Positions 49,163 to 59,666 of a DNA stretch of 64,000 nt are shown in pieces. Source of the stretch: JAUVDZ01 sp042568205 (GTDB lineage: Bacteria; Patescibacteriota; Gracilibacteria; UBA1369; PNNO01). The stretch is taken from positions 1 to 64,000 of the forward strand of contig JBHPJE010000005.1 in NCBI GenBank assembly GCA_042568205.1, in the 5' to 3' direction. Under the pieces are notes generated by a model. The model saw only the letters and a list, made by a program, of their open reading frames with translations, ran no database searches and was not told the origin of the DNA. The translations under genes and the position numbers were made by a program. Numbering within the stretch: the stretch's first letter is position 1; each line of letters starts with the position of its first letter.

Positions 49163-52100
49163 ATGGGGAATTCAAAAAACTGGCTCGTAGCTCGAGCTAG
49201 GAATAAACAGCTTATCGAAAAGGCCAAAAAAGTTGCTGCAGGAGGGCTTATCTCTGCAGTTATTATTGGGCCTCTTATTTATTTTGGAGCAGTTGCTGTT
49301 CCTGTTGAACTTCGAAATGCTAAAAAAACGAGTGACGAGCTTGTTCAAGATATGGCTGCTACCCCAGAAATCGCTATTGATATACCTGCTACCCCAGAGG
49401 TAAAAACCAGCGAAAAACCAATCGAATTCCCTGAAAAAAAGGAGAAAAAAGAAATAAAAGATCCGAAAGTTGAATTCTTATTAGCTGATCTTCCTGTAGT
49501 AAAACAACAAAAAGAAGATGTTGCTACAGGTTATTCAGAAACGGTTGAAGATCGATTTATTAATACATTAAAAACAGAATTTAGAGACGAAGAAAAAGAA
49601 GTTGAAATCAGGACTACAAAAAAAGAAATAGAAGGACAAGTAGAAACGTTGGTAGTAATGCAAAATCTTGATATTGAAGATGGGCCAAGGAAAGTGCAAA
49701 AGAAAGAAGATGCCGATATTGTAGCAAGAGCTACACTTAGAAGATATCTACAAACAAATCCAAAAGAAGCTGATTTTGACATTTACAAAGATACAAGCAA
49801 ATTAAAAAATTCTAAAAAACAATATCAACTTGTTGTTGACAGTATAAAAACTAACAATGACAAATGGTATATAAATTTCCAACAATACAAAGAAGCACTT
49901 CCTGTATTTGATGGAAATGTAAAAATGATATTTACAGAAAGAAAACAATTAATAGCTTTAACTGACAATCTAAGAACTGAATTACCGGAAACAACAGAAT
50001 TCCAAATTTCAAACATTTCTGCAACAGAATCAACTAAAGAAATTTTTGATTGGGATGAACAAGAAGACAAAATTGATTTTGTAAACAAAGGTTACTACAA
50101 AAATAAACCAGCTTTTAAAGTAGATGTTGAAAGCCATAATCCATTAGGGGATTATGAAGTTTTTGTTAATGCTATTGATGGAGAGATTGAAAATATTGGA
50201 GGAGATATAAGGCTCGCAGATGAAACAGGCTTTACAAGAGAAGAACTTCAACCAAATGGTGTTCTTCCTTATAATCCTGTCACTGATATAGTTGACCCTA
50301 TTCAGTATGCAGTTGGGGAACGGCGTCCAGAGGATGAAACACAGGTTTTCCCAACTCCTGAAGAACTTGAATTAATACAACAGGCTAATGATGTAGAAGC
50401 TGCGAGAGCAGAAGCAGAGATGAATGGCAATATTGAAATTCAGAGAAGTGAAATTTTTGAAAAAATAATAGCTCCTGTTTATGCAGAAGAAGTAATTGAA
50501 ATTCCTACTCAGGAAGTAACTGGCCCATCAATCGAAGTGTTGGAAGAATTCGCAGCTACGAGTGATGTCTCAGCTACTCCAGATGCCTCAGCAACTCCTG
50601 AGCCTAGCATTGTGGTTCTTGATACTATATTTAGCAGAGTGCTTGGTAAAGTTTATCCTCAAAATCCAAATCAAGAACCAATAATTACACCTCTTGCTGA
50701 TGCTTATGTTTATTATAATTCGCAACAATTCACAACCGATGAAGATGGATATTTTGAAAATAAAGATGGAGACTGGTATAGCGTTTTCTTGGATGGTCCA
50801 TATGTAACTGTCTACGATGACGACGCAAGTTCAAATGCAAACATCAAAGACCGGACACCTGAAGATCCTTTTATATGGGATGAAAACAGTGCGAGCCTTG
50901 CTGCTACAAATGCTTTCTATCACGCAAATGAACTTCATGATTATTTTGTTGAACTTCACGATTATGATGTAAATAAAAAAATCCCAATAACTGTTAATTC
51001 TGAATTAGTTGATCAATATCTAAATGGATGTGGTGCATGGTTTGACAATTCAGACAAATCAGTTGAGATGGGTAGAGGTGGTACAGATGCCTGTCCTGAA
51101 GATTTAAATTATGCACTTTCAAGTGACTTCATATATCACGAATATACTCACTTTATTGTTGAAGAAATCACCCACCTTCCAAATATTGCAGGTTCAGAAG
51201 CTGCAGCAATGGGTGAAGGTCTGGCAGATTATTTTGCAGCTTCAAAAAATAACGACTCTATTTGGGGAGATGTTGTTGCACCTAATAGTACTAGAAATTT
51301 AAAAAACACTTTACAATATGGAGTTGATATGACTGGGGAGTCTCATCAAGATGGCCAAATTTTTGCTGGTGCTTTATGGGATTTAAGAACTCTGATCGGA
51401 CCAATTAATACAGATAAATTAGTCTTCAATACTTTATATCAAGACAGACTACATTTCGAAACATTTATGTATGGACTGCTAATTGAAGATGATGATAATA
51501 ATGATTTTTCAGATGGAACTCCTCATATGTTGGAAATTATTGCAGCATTTGAAAACCATGGCATTGGACCAGGAATTTTAAACTTCGAAGGGCTTCCAGT
51601 TGATCCTGAAGCATGGACAGATTTAGTTGGAGAAGAAGCCCCAGTTGGAGAAGAAGCAGGTGTATTAAATGCTTTATATAATACTAGTGGTACTACGTGT
51701 GGCAGTTATGATAATGGAACGACTATCTGGATTGATGCGAATGTTAAGTGTTATTGGGTTGGATCAGGAACGCGATCATTAATTTATTTATCAAATGGTG
51801 CTGATTTATATATAGGGGGAAATCCTGCTGAAACTGAGGCTGTGCTAAAAGCAAGTGGAACTCTTACAACTACCGGAGATGTTAGTGTTTATGGTACTAG
51901 TGCTTATTCAACTATACAGATTGGTTGGTATGGTACTTATTATGGTCGACTAACAGTAGGAGATGAATTACAGCTAATAAATGGTGGTGAAGTAGATGTT
52001 GGATACGATGGAGGATCTGCCGCAAATGTAAATACTTATCTTCACGTTACTGGTAGTACACAGATATATAAAACTGCTGCAACGTATACTTCAAACTGTC

Positions 52101-55100
52101 ACGTTGACATTTGGAATGATGCATCAAGCGATAATAACTTTGGAGATTTATTTGTAGGGAGATCAGATACATCAAGTTCACAATATGGTAACCAATCTTA
52201 TGTATATGTAAATGGTAGTAATCCTGGAAGAGTGAATATGGACTCTTTTAGATTAGACAATGGTGGTTATGTAAATACTTATGGATATTTTACTTCAAAC
52301 GGGGCTTCAGACATCCTAAATGGGGCGTGGATGAGGGTCCATGATTCGGCCGGTTACTTTTACAATAATGGATACGCTCTTTATGTTTGGGACGATTCTT
52401 ATTTTTACAATGATGATTATGTCCATTCTGGTATAATTTGGGATTTAAGAGATACTGCAAGGATAATAACAAGTAGCACTGGCTCAACTAATGGACAATC
52501 CGCTACCTTCGGGAATAGTTCATGGCTAGATTTAAATGGTGGATCTTTTAATTTGGTCGGAACAGCAACATTTAATACTTCAGCATATGCTGATCTCGAC
52601 GGGGGAACATTTAATCCTGGAACTGCAACCTTTAATAATTCAACCTATGTTGATGTAAATGGATCAGCATACTTTAGTCCAGGAACAGCCAATTTTAATA
52701 CAAGTGCGGAAATGCGACATAGAGCAGTTGGAACTGCTTCAGATGGTAATGTGACAATGAATAATAATTCCCTTTGGTACCATTATGGCGGGACATCAAG
52801 CATTGGGAATTTCAACATGAATGATACTTCAATAATGTATGCGCATGGTGGCACTATTACAGCAACCTCTTTCTATCTTAGTGATAGTTCGCGACTTGAT
52901 AAAACGTACTATGATGCTACCCATACAGGTAATGGCGCAATAACTGCAACTAACATTACTCTTACAGAGACATCCCGTGTTACTCATGCAAGAACAACAG
53001 GTGCAGTTACTGTAAGTGGCAAGCTCATGATTACTAATGATGCATATTATACTCAAAGTGCAGGTACAGTGAATGTCACTGGAGCCGCAGGGACTGAAGT
53101 TTTAGGAACAACTTATACATCGCAAAGTGGAATGTTGCAAGTAGGTGGAGGGAATTTCAATTCAACGGATATTACGTGTTATGAAAACGGATGGATAGAC
53201 CAAAACGGCGGAACAATAACTACTTCTGGCACACTAGATATACAAAGTAATGCTTGTTTATATGATAATGATATTGGAACTGGGACTTTCAATTCTATCA
53301 ATATGACAAATAATAGTGAGATTCAAAACGATGGAACAATAAATGTGAAAGCTGGTGGAGTTTATATGGAAGACACTTCATTACTAACTAATAATTATAA
53401 TACAAGTGGATCTGCATACATTTATATGAATGAACCCACTGTAGGACATAATAGTTTTTGGACTGTTAGAGAAAGTGCGGATGTTGAAAATAGAACTGGA
53501 GGATATATAACAGCCCAAACCGGTGCAACATCTGGAGATCATTTAGCTGTCTACGATACTGCGACTTTTACAAATAGAGGTGACGTTATTTTCCATGATG
53601 GATTTATTGGTTTGGATGGTGGTGGAGACGCTGATCAACTGGGAGGTACTTTTGTTAATGAATATATAAATGGTCCTGGATATGTAGATTTCTATGGAGA
53701 CTTACAAATTACTCAGGGCGCTTTTGTAAATAAATCTGATAGACCTGCTTCGTATGGAGCATATATTCGAGGAAATGTTGATATTACAGGATATTATTCA
53801 TCTTTTTGCGATATCTCTGTATTGCAAAATCAGGGACATATGCGAGTATTAGGAGATGTGACAATGGGAACACATACTGATAGTCCAAGTTATAGTTGTT
53901 CAAGGGTACATACTTTAGACACTGCATCATTAACAGATAATGAGCTTTATGTAGATGGAAGCTTAACAGCTACAGAAGATTATTCAGAGATTTATGGGAC
54001 TGGTGGTCTGAATGTTAGAGAAACACTTAGTATGACTGCCCTAAATTCATATATTGACATTCAATCAGCAACTCAATTTGAAACAACAGTAATTGATTAT
54101 TATTTCAAAACTGCAAATTTTTATGTGGGAGATACGCTAAACATCGGTGGTTATCTTGTAAAACTTGTTGCGCAAACCGACTTAGGTGGTGGTACTGGAA
54201 CAATAACTATTGAGCATTATCCTACTTATACTTTTGCACACAACGCTACAATTACAGGTAATTATGCAGGCTCTGCAAATATAAATGAACCAACTGGAGT
54301 TACTTATGGTGGTTTTTCTTTTAATAGTGGCCACCTTTATGTAGGAGATGATTTAATTATAAATGGAACTGGTGGTAGTGCTCCATACATGGAAAATGAA
54401 GGGACTGTAGCTATTGGAGGCGCCGGCTCAATTACTACCAGTTTACAATTAAATGGAAATTCAACAATATTAAACAAAGAAGATCAATTACTCACGGCTG
54501 CTTATAGTAGTCAGTCAGGTAATTTTACCCTTGGAGAAACGGTCACAGGTGTAACAAGTGGCATTACTGCTGCTGTTGCCTGGGATTATGATAATGGTTC
54601 TGATGGACTACTGCTATTAGATGATCCTACAGGCGATTTCCTTGCAGGAGAATTTATAAGCGGTTCAGTTAGTGGCTATGCAAAGCTTTCTCTTGCTCCT
54701 GTTCAGTCATACTCTGATGCAGTTATTACTGTTGACACTGCTTGGCCAACTGTTGCTACTCATGGCCAATTTCAAATTTATAACAACGCTGCAGTAACAA
54801 ATAACGGAACAATCAATGCAAATCGCATTCTTGTAGGAAATGGATCAACAGTTGGAGGAGCATGGACAAATGCTACCAAAGGGGATACTAATGTTACATA
54901 CTCAGGTACTGGTACAGCGATGTATTGTTATAGAGCTGCTTGTGCACATAATAGCGATGCAACAGATTTAACTATTGCCGGAAATTTATCTATTCAGGGT
55001 GTTTCACTTGATCCTATGAATTTTTACAGTGATCAAACTGCAAGCGCTGTAGGTGTAACTATATATAATTATGGAAATTTACATGTTGATAATGAATCAA

Positions 55101-58100
55101 CTTTTACCTCTACTGGAACTAACTATATATATGATGACTTTACAGCTACCCCTGCAAATGATGGCTTTTTGACAATTTATGTAGACTCAACATTCGATGC
55201 AGCTACAGCAAATATGAATTTAGGTCAAAGTGGTCTTTTAACTGGTGGAAAAATTTCCAATAGTGGATTATTTAAAATAAATAATTTATATATGAATGAA
55301 TCTTCTGAGTTAAATAATTATATTAATGGAGCAGTGTATTCATATAACTTAATAGAATTAACCCAGGATTACAGTACAAACGACTACATTCGCCAATTTA
55401 ATAATTACGGCTATGTTGACGCAGTGGATGTTCATGTTTATGGAGACAATGCTTGGATAGATAATGAAAACGCTGCAAATGCAGCCTTTATAGCAAGCGG
55501 TGATTTAGTAATCGATGGTGGGGAATTTACAAATATAGATGGGAATCTGGGAGTGGATATTAGTGGTGATACCTATGTATTTCATGAGGGTTCAGCTACC
55601 TACACTGATGGAGAATTGTTAAATTATGATGATTTTACTACAGGGAAACTTTATGTTGGATGTTCAACCATAGCTGCTACATGTGCTTATACTGGCGCTG
55701 GAGGGTATGTTAAAAATGGTCTTTTTAATACAGACGAAGGAACGATTACGGTTACCAGTACCTCTGGAATAGAAGACATGTACATATATAGAGGAGGTGA
55801 TTCTCCGGCAACTACAGGTCTGGTTTATAATGACTGGGGAACGCTTTCTGTTGGGGACGCCACAGGAGGACAAATGGTGTTACAAGGTGATAATACCTTT
55901 GCTGCGCCTGGTGTTTATGATGAGGCAATCTTGCAAAATTCAAGCATCACTCCAACTCCTCAGGTCAATGCAAATGAAATTTATTTGTTGAGCGCTGCGG
56001 AAGTTCATAATGCCGGTGATTTAAATATAAGTGATAAATTGTGGACTGAAAACACTCTAATATTTAAAAACATTTATAATTATGGGCCGGGTGATATTGA
56101 TATAACGGGTGATGGTAATTTATGGCTTTATCAAAATAGTTATCTGGAAAATTATAGTGGTGGAGATATTGATACAACTGGAACCTTGAAAATATTTGCA
56201 GATACATTAACATCAACAGTTGATAATCATGGTCATATGGAGGTAGCTGAAATTTGGAATGGAGATGAAGCAGAATATTATGGTGGAACGTTTAATAATG
56301 AAAGTGGTGCAGATTTTTCTGCAACAAGTACTGTCAATGATGCAGGAAATATTTTTGGTGGAGATATTTATCAAAAAAATGGTTCAAATACATTTGATAT
56401 TGCAGGAAGATTAACAACTTATAGTGACAGCTCTACTAATAAAGGTAATGTATTTCAGGCTGCAGGCAGTGGGAAAATTTCTCTTGGGGAATTATATATT
56501 GATGAAGATGGATATTATGAAGTTAATGGTTTAACAACTGATCCTGGAACACATATAGTCGACACTACAACCACAGGGAATTTAAAATTAAGTGGATTTT
56601 TTGGTGATCCGGCAACTCTACAAATTAATGGATCTCAGGTAGAGGTTGATGGTACAACTGGAGTACATCAAGTTTCTAATATCGACAATGATGCCATAAT
56701 GGCAAGTGGCGATGGTGGATTTATTGCTCATGGACTTGCCACTGTTTATGATCTTGGATCGATTACTTCTGATGAAACCTCAACCTTTATGTTTAATGAT
56801 GGTTTAACTGTCGATGATGGCTTGGCCTCAATTTGGGACAATATGCAAGTTACAGGAGATTTCAATATTATTAATGATGGTCAGGCCCAATTAGGATATG
56901 ACGGTGTTATTTTAGACAACGTAGGTGTTGTAGTAGTTACAGGCAACATTGCTTTAGACAATACCGGAATAACAAACAATCTTTTAACAAATTATAGTCA
57001 AGTATTAGTTGGTCTCTCTGTTCATATTGGTGGTGCATCCGGCAATACTGCAACTTTAGATCATATAGGTTTCAGTGATGGTGTGCTTGCTTCAAATTTA
57101 TTAGTTTCAGACAACATGGATGTGTACACAACAGGAACGCTTACAAGTGATGGCTATATAGCAATTCTCGATAATATGCTTGTTGATCCTGGTGGTACTG
57201 CTGATCTTAATGATGATGCTTCAGATACATTCTGCGAAACATATGTAGGATTTGATGGCACAGGCGATTTGACTATAAACCAGGATGCAACCAATATTGG
57301 AAAATTAACAGTAAATTGTACTCGAACCTCTGGAGCTATTACAGAATTATTAGTTTTTGGAACATCTAGGGTATATGGTGAATTAGAATTAAATTCAGCA
57401 ATGGGAACAATAGATATGGTAGTAGGTGAATCTGGTACTTCTTACCCAACATTGGGTCTTGTAACGCATAGATTCTTGACGTATATAACTGGAGACAACG
57501 CTCCAACAATCGTCTTTTTATTAGGAATAGTTAATGATCTGACGGTAAATATTGAAGGTGAAATTAATGTAAGTGAATTAGTAAATGAAGAAAGCAGCGG
57601 AAGTGGTAGGCCTCGAGGTGGTACATTTGGCGGGAAAGGAACTTATAGTTCAGGTGTTACCGGCGTAGTTGAACATGGTCTTGTCGAAGTTAATTCACAA
57701 AACTATGGACGTGCCGGCGTTGATCCTGAACGTGACTTAGCTTATGGTGGTGGAAAAATTGAAATTGATATATTCGGTAGAGCAACTGTAAATGGAAACA
57801 TTCTAGCTAATGGAATGGATGGTGATGCAAACACAACTCCTCCAGGAAGTCCAGGAACTCCAGGTGATGCAGCAGGTAGTGGAGGAAGCATTATTTTAAA
57901 TATTGCAGAAAGTTTAAGTGGTAGCGGTGACATCAGTGCGAATGGAGGAGACTCTCCTGATACAAGTGCAGCAGGAACTCCATTGGCTGAATCTGGTGGT
58001 GGTGGACGAGTTTACATCGAATACTATGATAATTCTGGTTACTCAGGCACAGCGAGTGCTTATGGTGGTGCAGCGGACAGAGATACTAGTGGAAGTACAA

Positions 58101-59659
58101 ATTTATACTATGCCGCACCTGGAACAGTGTTCTTAAAATGGCTAAATCCTTGGGCAAATCAAAATGATGGAACGTTGGTTATAGATAATAACAACCAATA
58201 CCAGGATGTTAATATGGACGGAAGTACAAATTTAACTGATGCAACGACTCTAAATAATATTTCTGATAAATATCTTGGTGTTGAAAGTGTTCAAATTGAT
58301 GGAAAGGCAACTTTACACTTACCAGGTAACAACTGTGCCGGCGGCACCTGTTCAGAAGTACAGCAATGTTTACTAAGTGCTGGATCAACTTTATATTTAG
58401 ACACTCCAGGTGAAATTTTATATAACAGAGATCATGGTAGTGGAACAGTAATAACTAATTTATCTCCAAATCAATGTATCGCAACTCCTGATCCTCCGGA
58501 TACCTTATATATAAACAATCCAACAGGCGCACAATCAGCAATCAATGCTGAAGAAGGCGACCCTCTTGCAACTCTTGTAACGCTTGTTCCAAAATTCTCA
58601 GCGATTCATTACGACGGAAGGTTTGATAGTGATGGTACTGTAGCTGATACTGGATCAGAAGATCCTGCGGAGTACTATCAATTACAAATCTATAAAACTG
58701 ATGGATCATATCCTACTAGTCCGCAATATTTATTTGATGAAAATGCAACTTACGAAATATGTGATATAGATGTACAAGCTTTAAGTAATTCGCCAAGTGG
58801 TGAAGTAGCACATAGTGCAAGAATGGCAGATGAACAAGTGGATTATACAGCTTGCGGTCAATTCTTAAATACTACAGAAGGTGTATATTACTACAGAATG
58901 AGATTCCGAGAAGAAGATCCGGCAAATAGTCCGTATTGGGGGTTATGGAGTCAGACAAACCAATTTGAAATTGATGAAGGTGGAACAATAACTATTACTG
59001 ACTGTCCAAGTGGAACTGACACAATTGATATTGGACCATTTGATACAATAACTGGATCTAATTTCTTTAAAGGTTATTGTGAATTAGAGGCTGATTCAAC
59101 TGCTGCTATCGATATAAGTTTAGCTAAAAATCAATTACTCGAAAATACTGATACAGCTGGTGTATTCTTAAGAGACATGAACTCAGGTGATTTTGATGCA
59201 ACACATGCAACTCCTTCACTCAGTGTGATGGATGGATATGATGATAATACAAATATTAGAAATGAGGTTGGATTCTTTATTTCAGATCTTCTAACACCTG
59301 CTTATTGGGATATACAACCAGAAGATGCTGGTGCTCCTCCTGATACAAACCATACATATGATGATTGGTGGACATATATTCCAACAACAACTCCTGAAGT
59401 TATAATGGATTCAGAACCGCAAGGCGGTATTGTACAAGAAACATTCAACTTCTGGATTGGAGCATTCTTACATGGCTTGGTGCCTAGTGATGCAGTTTTA
59501 CCTGCAGATGTAGGAAAAATTCCACCTACAGGAACATGTAATGGTGCAACATTAGAAGATGGATGTGTAACATTAGGTGATGATGGAACTGGTGCTCCAG
59601 ATGAAAATGCTTTCTATAATGCAATTGTTACTTTAACAGCGTCTCTTTCAAGTCCTTAA
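49163..59659 (+). CDS. giant secreted M36/M4-type metalloprotease with beta-solenoid repeats
   Basis: The 3498-residue protein has a basic N-terminus and a membrane span (about 25-46). A fungalysin/thermolysin propeptide (FTP) domain is visible at about 226-260 (WYINFQQYKEALPVFDGNVK), a PepSY-like segment at about 310-345, and a carboxypeptidase-regulatory-like fold near 493-560. The zinc site is HEYTH at 659-663 with third ligand Glu685 in GEGLADYFA, and the M36-type GESHQDGQIFAGALWDLR is at about 726-743. From about 860 to 2830 there are hundreds of short beta-solenoid rungs with N-G-G-x-x-x motifs, then Gly-rich stretches (SGGGGRVYIEY) and beta-sandwich domains to the end. It is probably surface-held or released and self-activating. 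AT-rich; ATG 49163 lacks Shine-Dalgarno. Confidence 0.85.
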   Translation: MGNSKNWLVARARNKQLIEKAKKVAAGGLISAVIIGPLIYFGAVAVPVELRNAKKTSDELVQDMAATPEIAIDIPATPEVKTSEKPIEFPEKKEKKEIKDPKVEFLLADLPVVKQQKEDVATGYSETVEDRFINTLKTEFRDEEKEVEIRTTKKEIEGQVETLVVMQNLDIEDGPRKVQKKEDADIVARATLRRYLQTNPKEADFDIYKDTSKLKNSKKQYQLVVDSIKTNNDKWYINFQQYKEALPVFDGNVKMIFTERKQLIALTDNLRTELPETTEFQISNISATESTKEIFDWDEQEDKIDFVNKGYYKNKPAFKVDVESHNPLGDYEVFVNAIDGEIENIGGDIRLADETGFTREELQPNGVLPYNPVTDIVDPIQYAVGERRPEDETQVFPTPEELELIQQANDVEAARAEAEMNGNIEIQRSEIFEKIIAPVYAEEVIEIPTQEVTGPSIEVLEEFAATSDVSATPDASATPEPSIVVLDTIFSRVLGKVYPQNPNQEPIITPLADAYVYYNSQQFTTDEDGYFENKDGDWYSVFLDGPYVTVYDDDASSNANIKDRTPEDPFIWDENSASLAATNAFYHANELHDYFVELHDYDVNKKIPITVNSELVDQYLNGCGAWFDNSDKSVEMGRGGTDACPEDLNYALSSDFIYHEYTHFIVEEITHLPNIAGSEAAAMGEGLADYFAASKNNDSIWGDVVAPNSTRNLKNTLQYGVDMTGESHQDGQIFAGALWDLRTLIGPINTDKLVFNTLYQDRLHFETFMYGLLIEDDDNNDFSDGTPHMLEIIAAFENHGIGPGILNFEGLPVDPEAWTDLVGEEAPVGEEAGVLNALYNTSGTTCGSYDNGTTIWIDANVKCYWVGSGTRSLIYLSNGADLYIGGNPAETEAVLKASGTLTTTGDVSVYGTSAYSTIQIGWYGTYYGRLTVGDELQLINGGEVDVGYDGGSAANVNTYLHVTGSTQIYKTAATYTSNCHVDIWNDASSDNNFGDLFVGRSDTSSSQYGNQSYVYVNGSNPGRVNMDSFRLDNGGYVNTYGYFTSNGASDILNGAWMRVHDSAGYFYNNGYALYVWDDSYFYNDDYVHSGIIWDLRDTARIITSSTGSTNGQSATFGNSSWLDLNGGSFNLVGTATFNTSAYADLDGGTFNPGTATFNNSTYVDVNGSAYFSPGTANFNTSAEMRHRAVGTASDGNVTMNNNSLWYHYGGTSSIGNFNMNDTSIMYAHGGTITATSFYLSDSSRLDKTYYDATHTGNGAITATNITLTETSRVTHARTTGAVTVSGKLMITNDAYYTQSAGTVNVTGAAGTEVLGTTYTSQSGMLQVGGGNFNSTDITCYENGWIDQNGGTITTSGTLDIQSNACLYDNDIGTGTFNSINMTNNSEIQNDGTINVKAGGVYMEDTSLLTNNYNTSGSAYIYMNEPTVGHNSFWTVRESADVENRTGGYITAQTGATSGDHLAVYDTATFTNRGDVIFHDGFIGLDGGGDADQLGGTFVNEYINGPGYVDFYGDLQITQGAFVNKSDRPASYGAYIRGNVDITGYYSSFCDISVLQNQGHMRVLGDVTMGTHTDSPSYSCSRVHTLDTASLTDNELYVDGSLTATEDYSEIYGTGGLNVRETLSMTALNSYIDIQSATQFETTVIDYYFKTANFYVGDTLNIGGYLVKLVAQTDLGGGTGTITIEHYPTYTFAHNATITGNYAGSANINEPTGVTYGGFSFNSGHLYVGDDLIINGTGGSAPYMENEGTVAIGGAGSITTSLQLNGNSTILNKEDQLLTAAYSSQSGNFTLGETVTGVTSGITAAVAWDYDNGSDGLLLLDDPTGDFLAGEFISGSVSGYAKLSLAPVQSYSDAVITVDTAWPTVATHGQFQIYNNAAVTNNGTINANRILVGNGSTVGGAWTNATKGDTNVTYSGTGTAMYCYRAACAHNSDATDLTIAGNLSIQGVSLDPMNFYSDQTASAVGVTIYNYGNLHVDNESTFTSTGTNYIYDDFTATPANDGFLTIYVDSTFDAATANMNLGQSGLLTGGKISNSGLFKINNLYMNESSELNNYINGAVYSYNLIELTQDYSTNDYIRQFNNYGYVDAVDVHVYGDNAWIDNENAANAAFIASGDLVIDGGEFTNIDGNLGVDISGDTYVFHEGSATYTDGELLNYDDFTTGKLYVGCSTIAATCAYTGAGGYVKNGLFNTDEGTITVTSTSGIEDMYIYRGGDSPATTGLVYNDWGTLSVGDATGGQMVLQGDNTFAAPGVYDEAILQNSSITPTPQVNANEIYLLSAAEVHNAGDLNISDKLWTENTLIFKNIYNYGPGDIDITGDGNLWLYQNSYLENYSGGDIDTTGTLKIFADTLTSTVDNHGHMEVAEIWNGDEAEYYGGTFNNESGADFSATSTVNDAGNIFGGDIYQKNGSNTFDIAGRLTTYSDSSTNKGNVFQAAGSGKISLGELYIDEDGYYEVNGLTTDPGTHIVDTTTTGNLKLSGFFGDPATLQINGSQVEVDGTTGVHQVSNIDNDAIMASGDGGFIAHGLATVYDLGSITSDETSTFMFNDGLTVDDGLASIWDNMQVTGDFNIINDGQAQLGYDGVILDNVGVVVVTGNIALDNTGITNNLLTNYSQVLVGLSVHIGGASGNTATLDHIGFSDGVLASNLLVSDNMDVYTTGTLTSDGYIAILDNMLVDPGGTADLNDDASDTFCETYVGFDGTGDLTINQDATNIGKLTVNCTRTSGAITELLVFGTSRVYGELELNSAMGTIDMVVGESGTSYPTLGLVTHRFLTYITGDNAPTIVFLLGIVNDLTVNIEGEINVSELVNEESSGSGRPRGGTFGGKGTYSSGVTGVVEHGLVEVNSQNYGRAGVDPERDLAYGGGKIEIDIFGRATVNGNILANGMDGDANTTPPGSPGTPGDAAGSGGSIILNIAESLSGSGDISANGGDSPDTSAAGTPLAESGGGGRVYIEYYDNSGYSGTASAYGGAADRDTSGSTNLYYAAPGTVFLKWLNPWANQNDGTLVIDNNNQYQDVNMDGSTNLTDATTLNNISDKYLGVESVQIDGKATLHLPGNNCAGGTCSEVQQCLLSAGSTLYLDTPGEILYNRDHGSGTVITNLSPNQCIATPDPPDTLYINNPTGAQSAINAEEGDPLATLVTLVPKFSAIHYDGRFDSDGTVADTGSEDPAEYYQLQIYKTDGSYPTSPQYLFDENATYEICDIDVQALSNSPSGEVAHSARMADEQVDYTACGQFLNTTEGVYYYRMRFREEDPANSPYWGLWSQTNQFEIDEGGTITITDCPSGTDTIDIGPFDTITGSNFFKGYCELEADSTAAIDISLAKNQLLENTDTAGVFLRDMNSGDFDATHATPSLSVMDGYDDNTNIRNEVGFFISDLLTPAYWDIQPEDAGAPPDTNHTYDDWWTYIPTTTPEVIMDSEPQGGIVQETFNFWIGAFLHGLVPSDAVLPADVGKIPPTGTCNGATLEDGCVTLGDDGTGAPDENAFYNAIVTLTASLSSP

Positions 59660-59666
59660 AATAAAT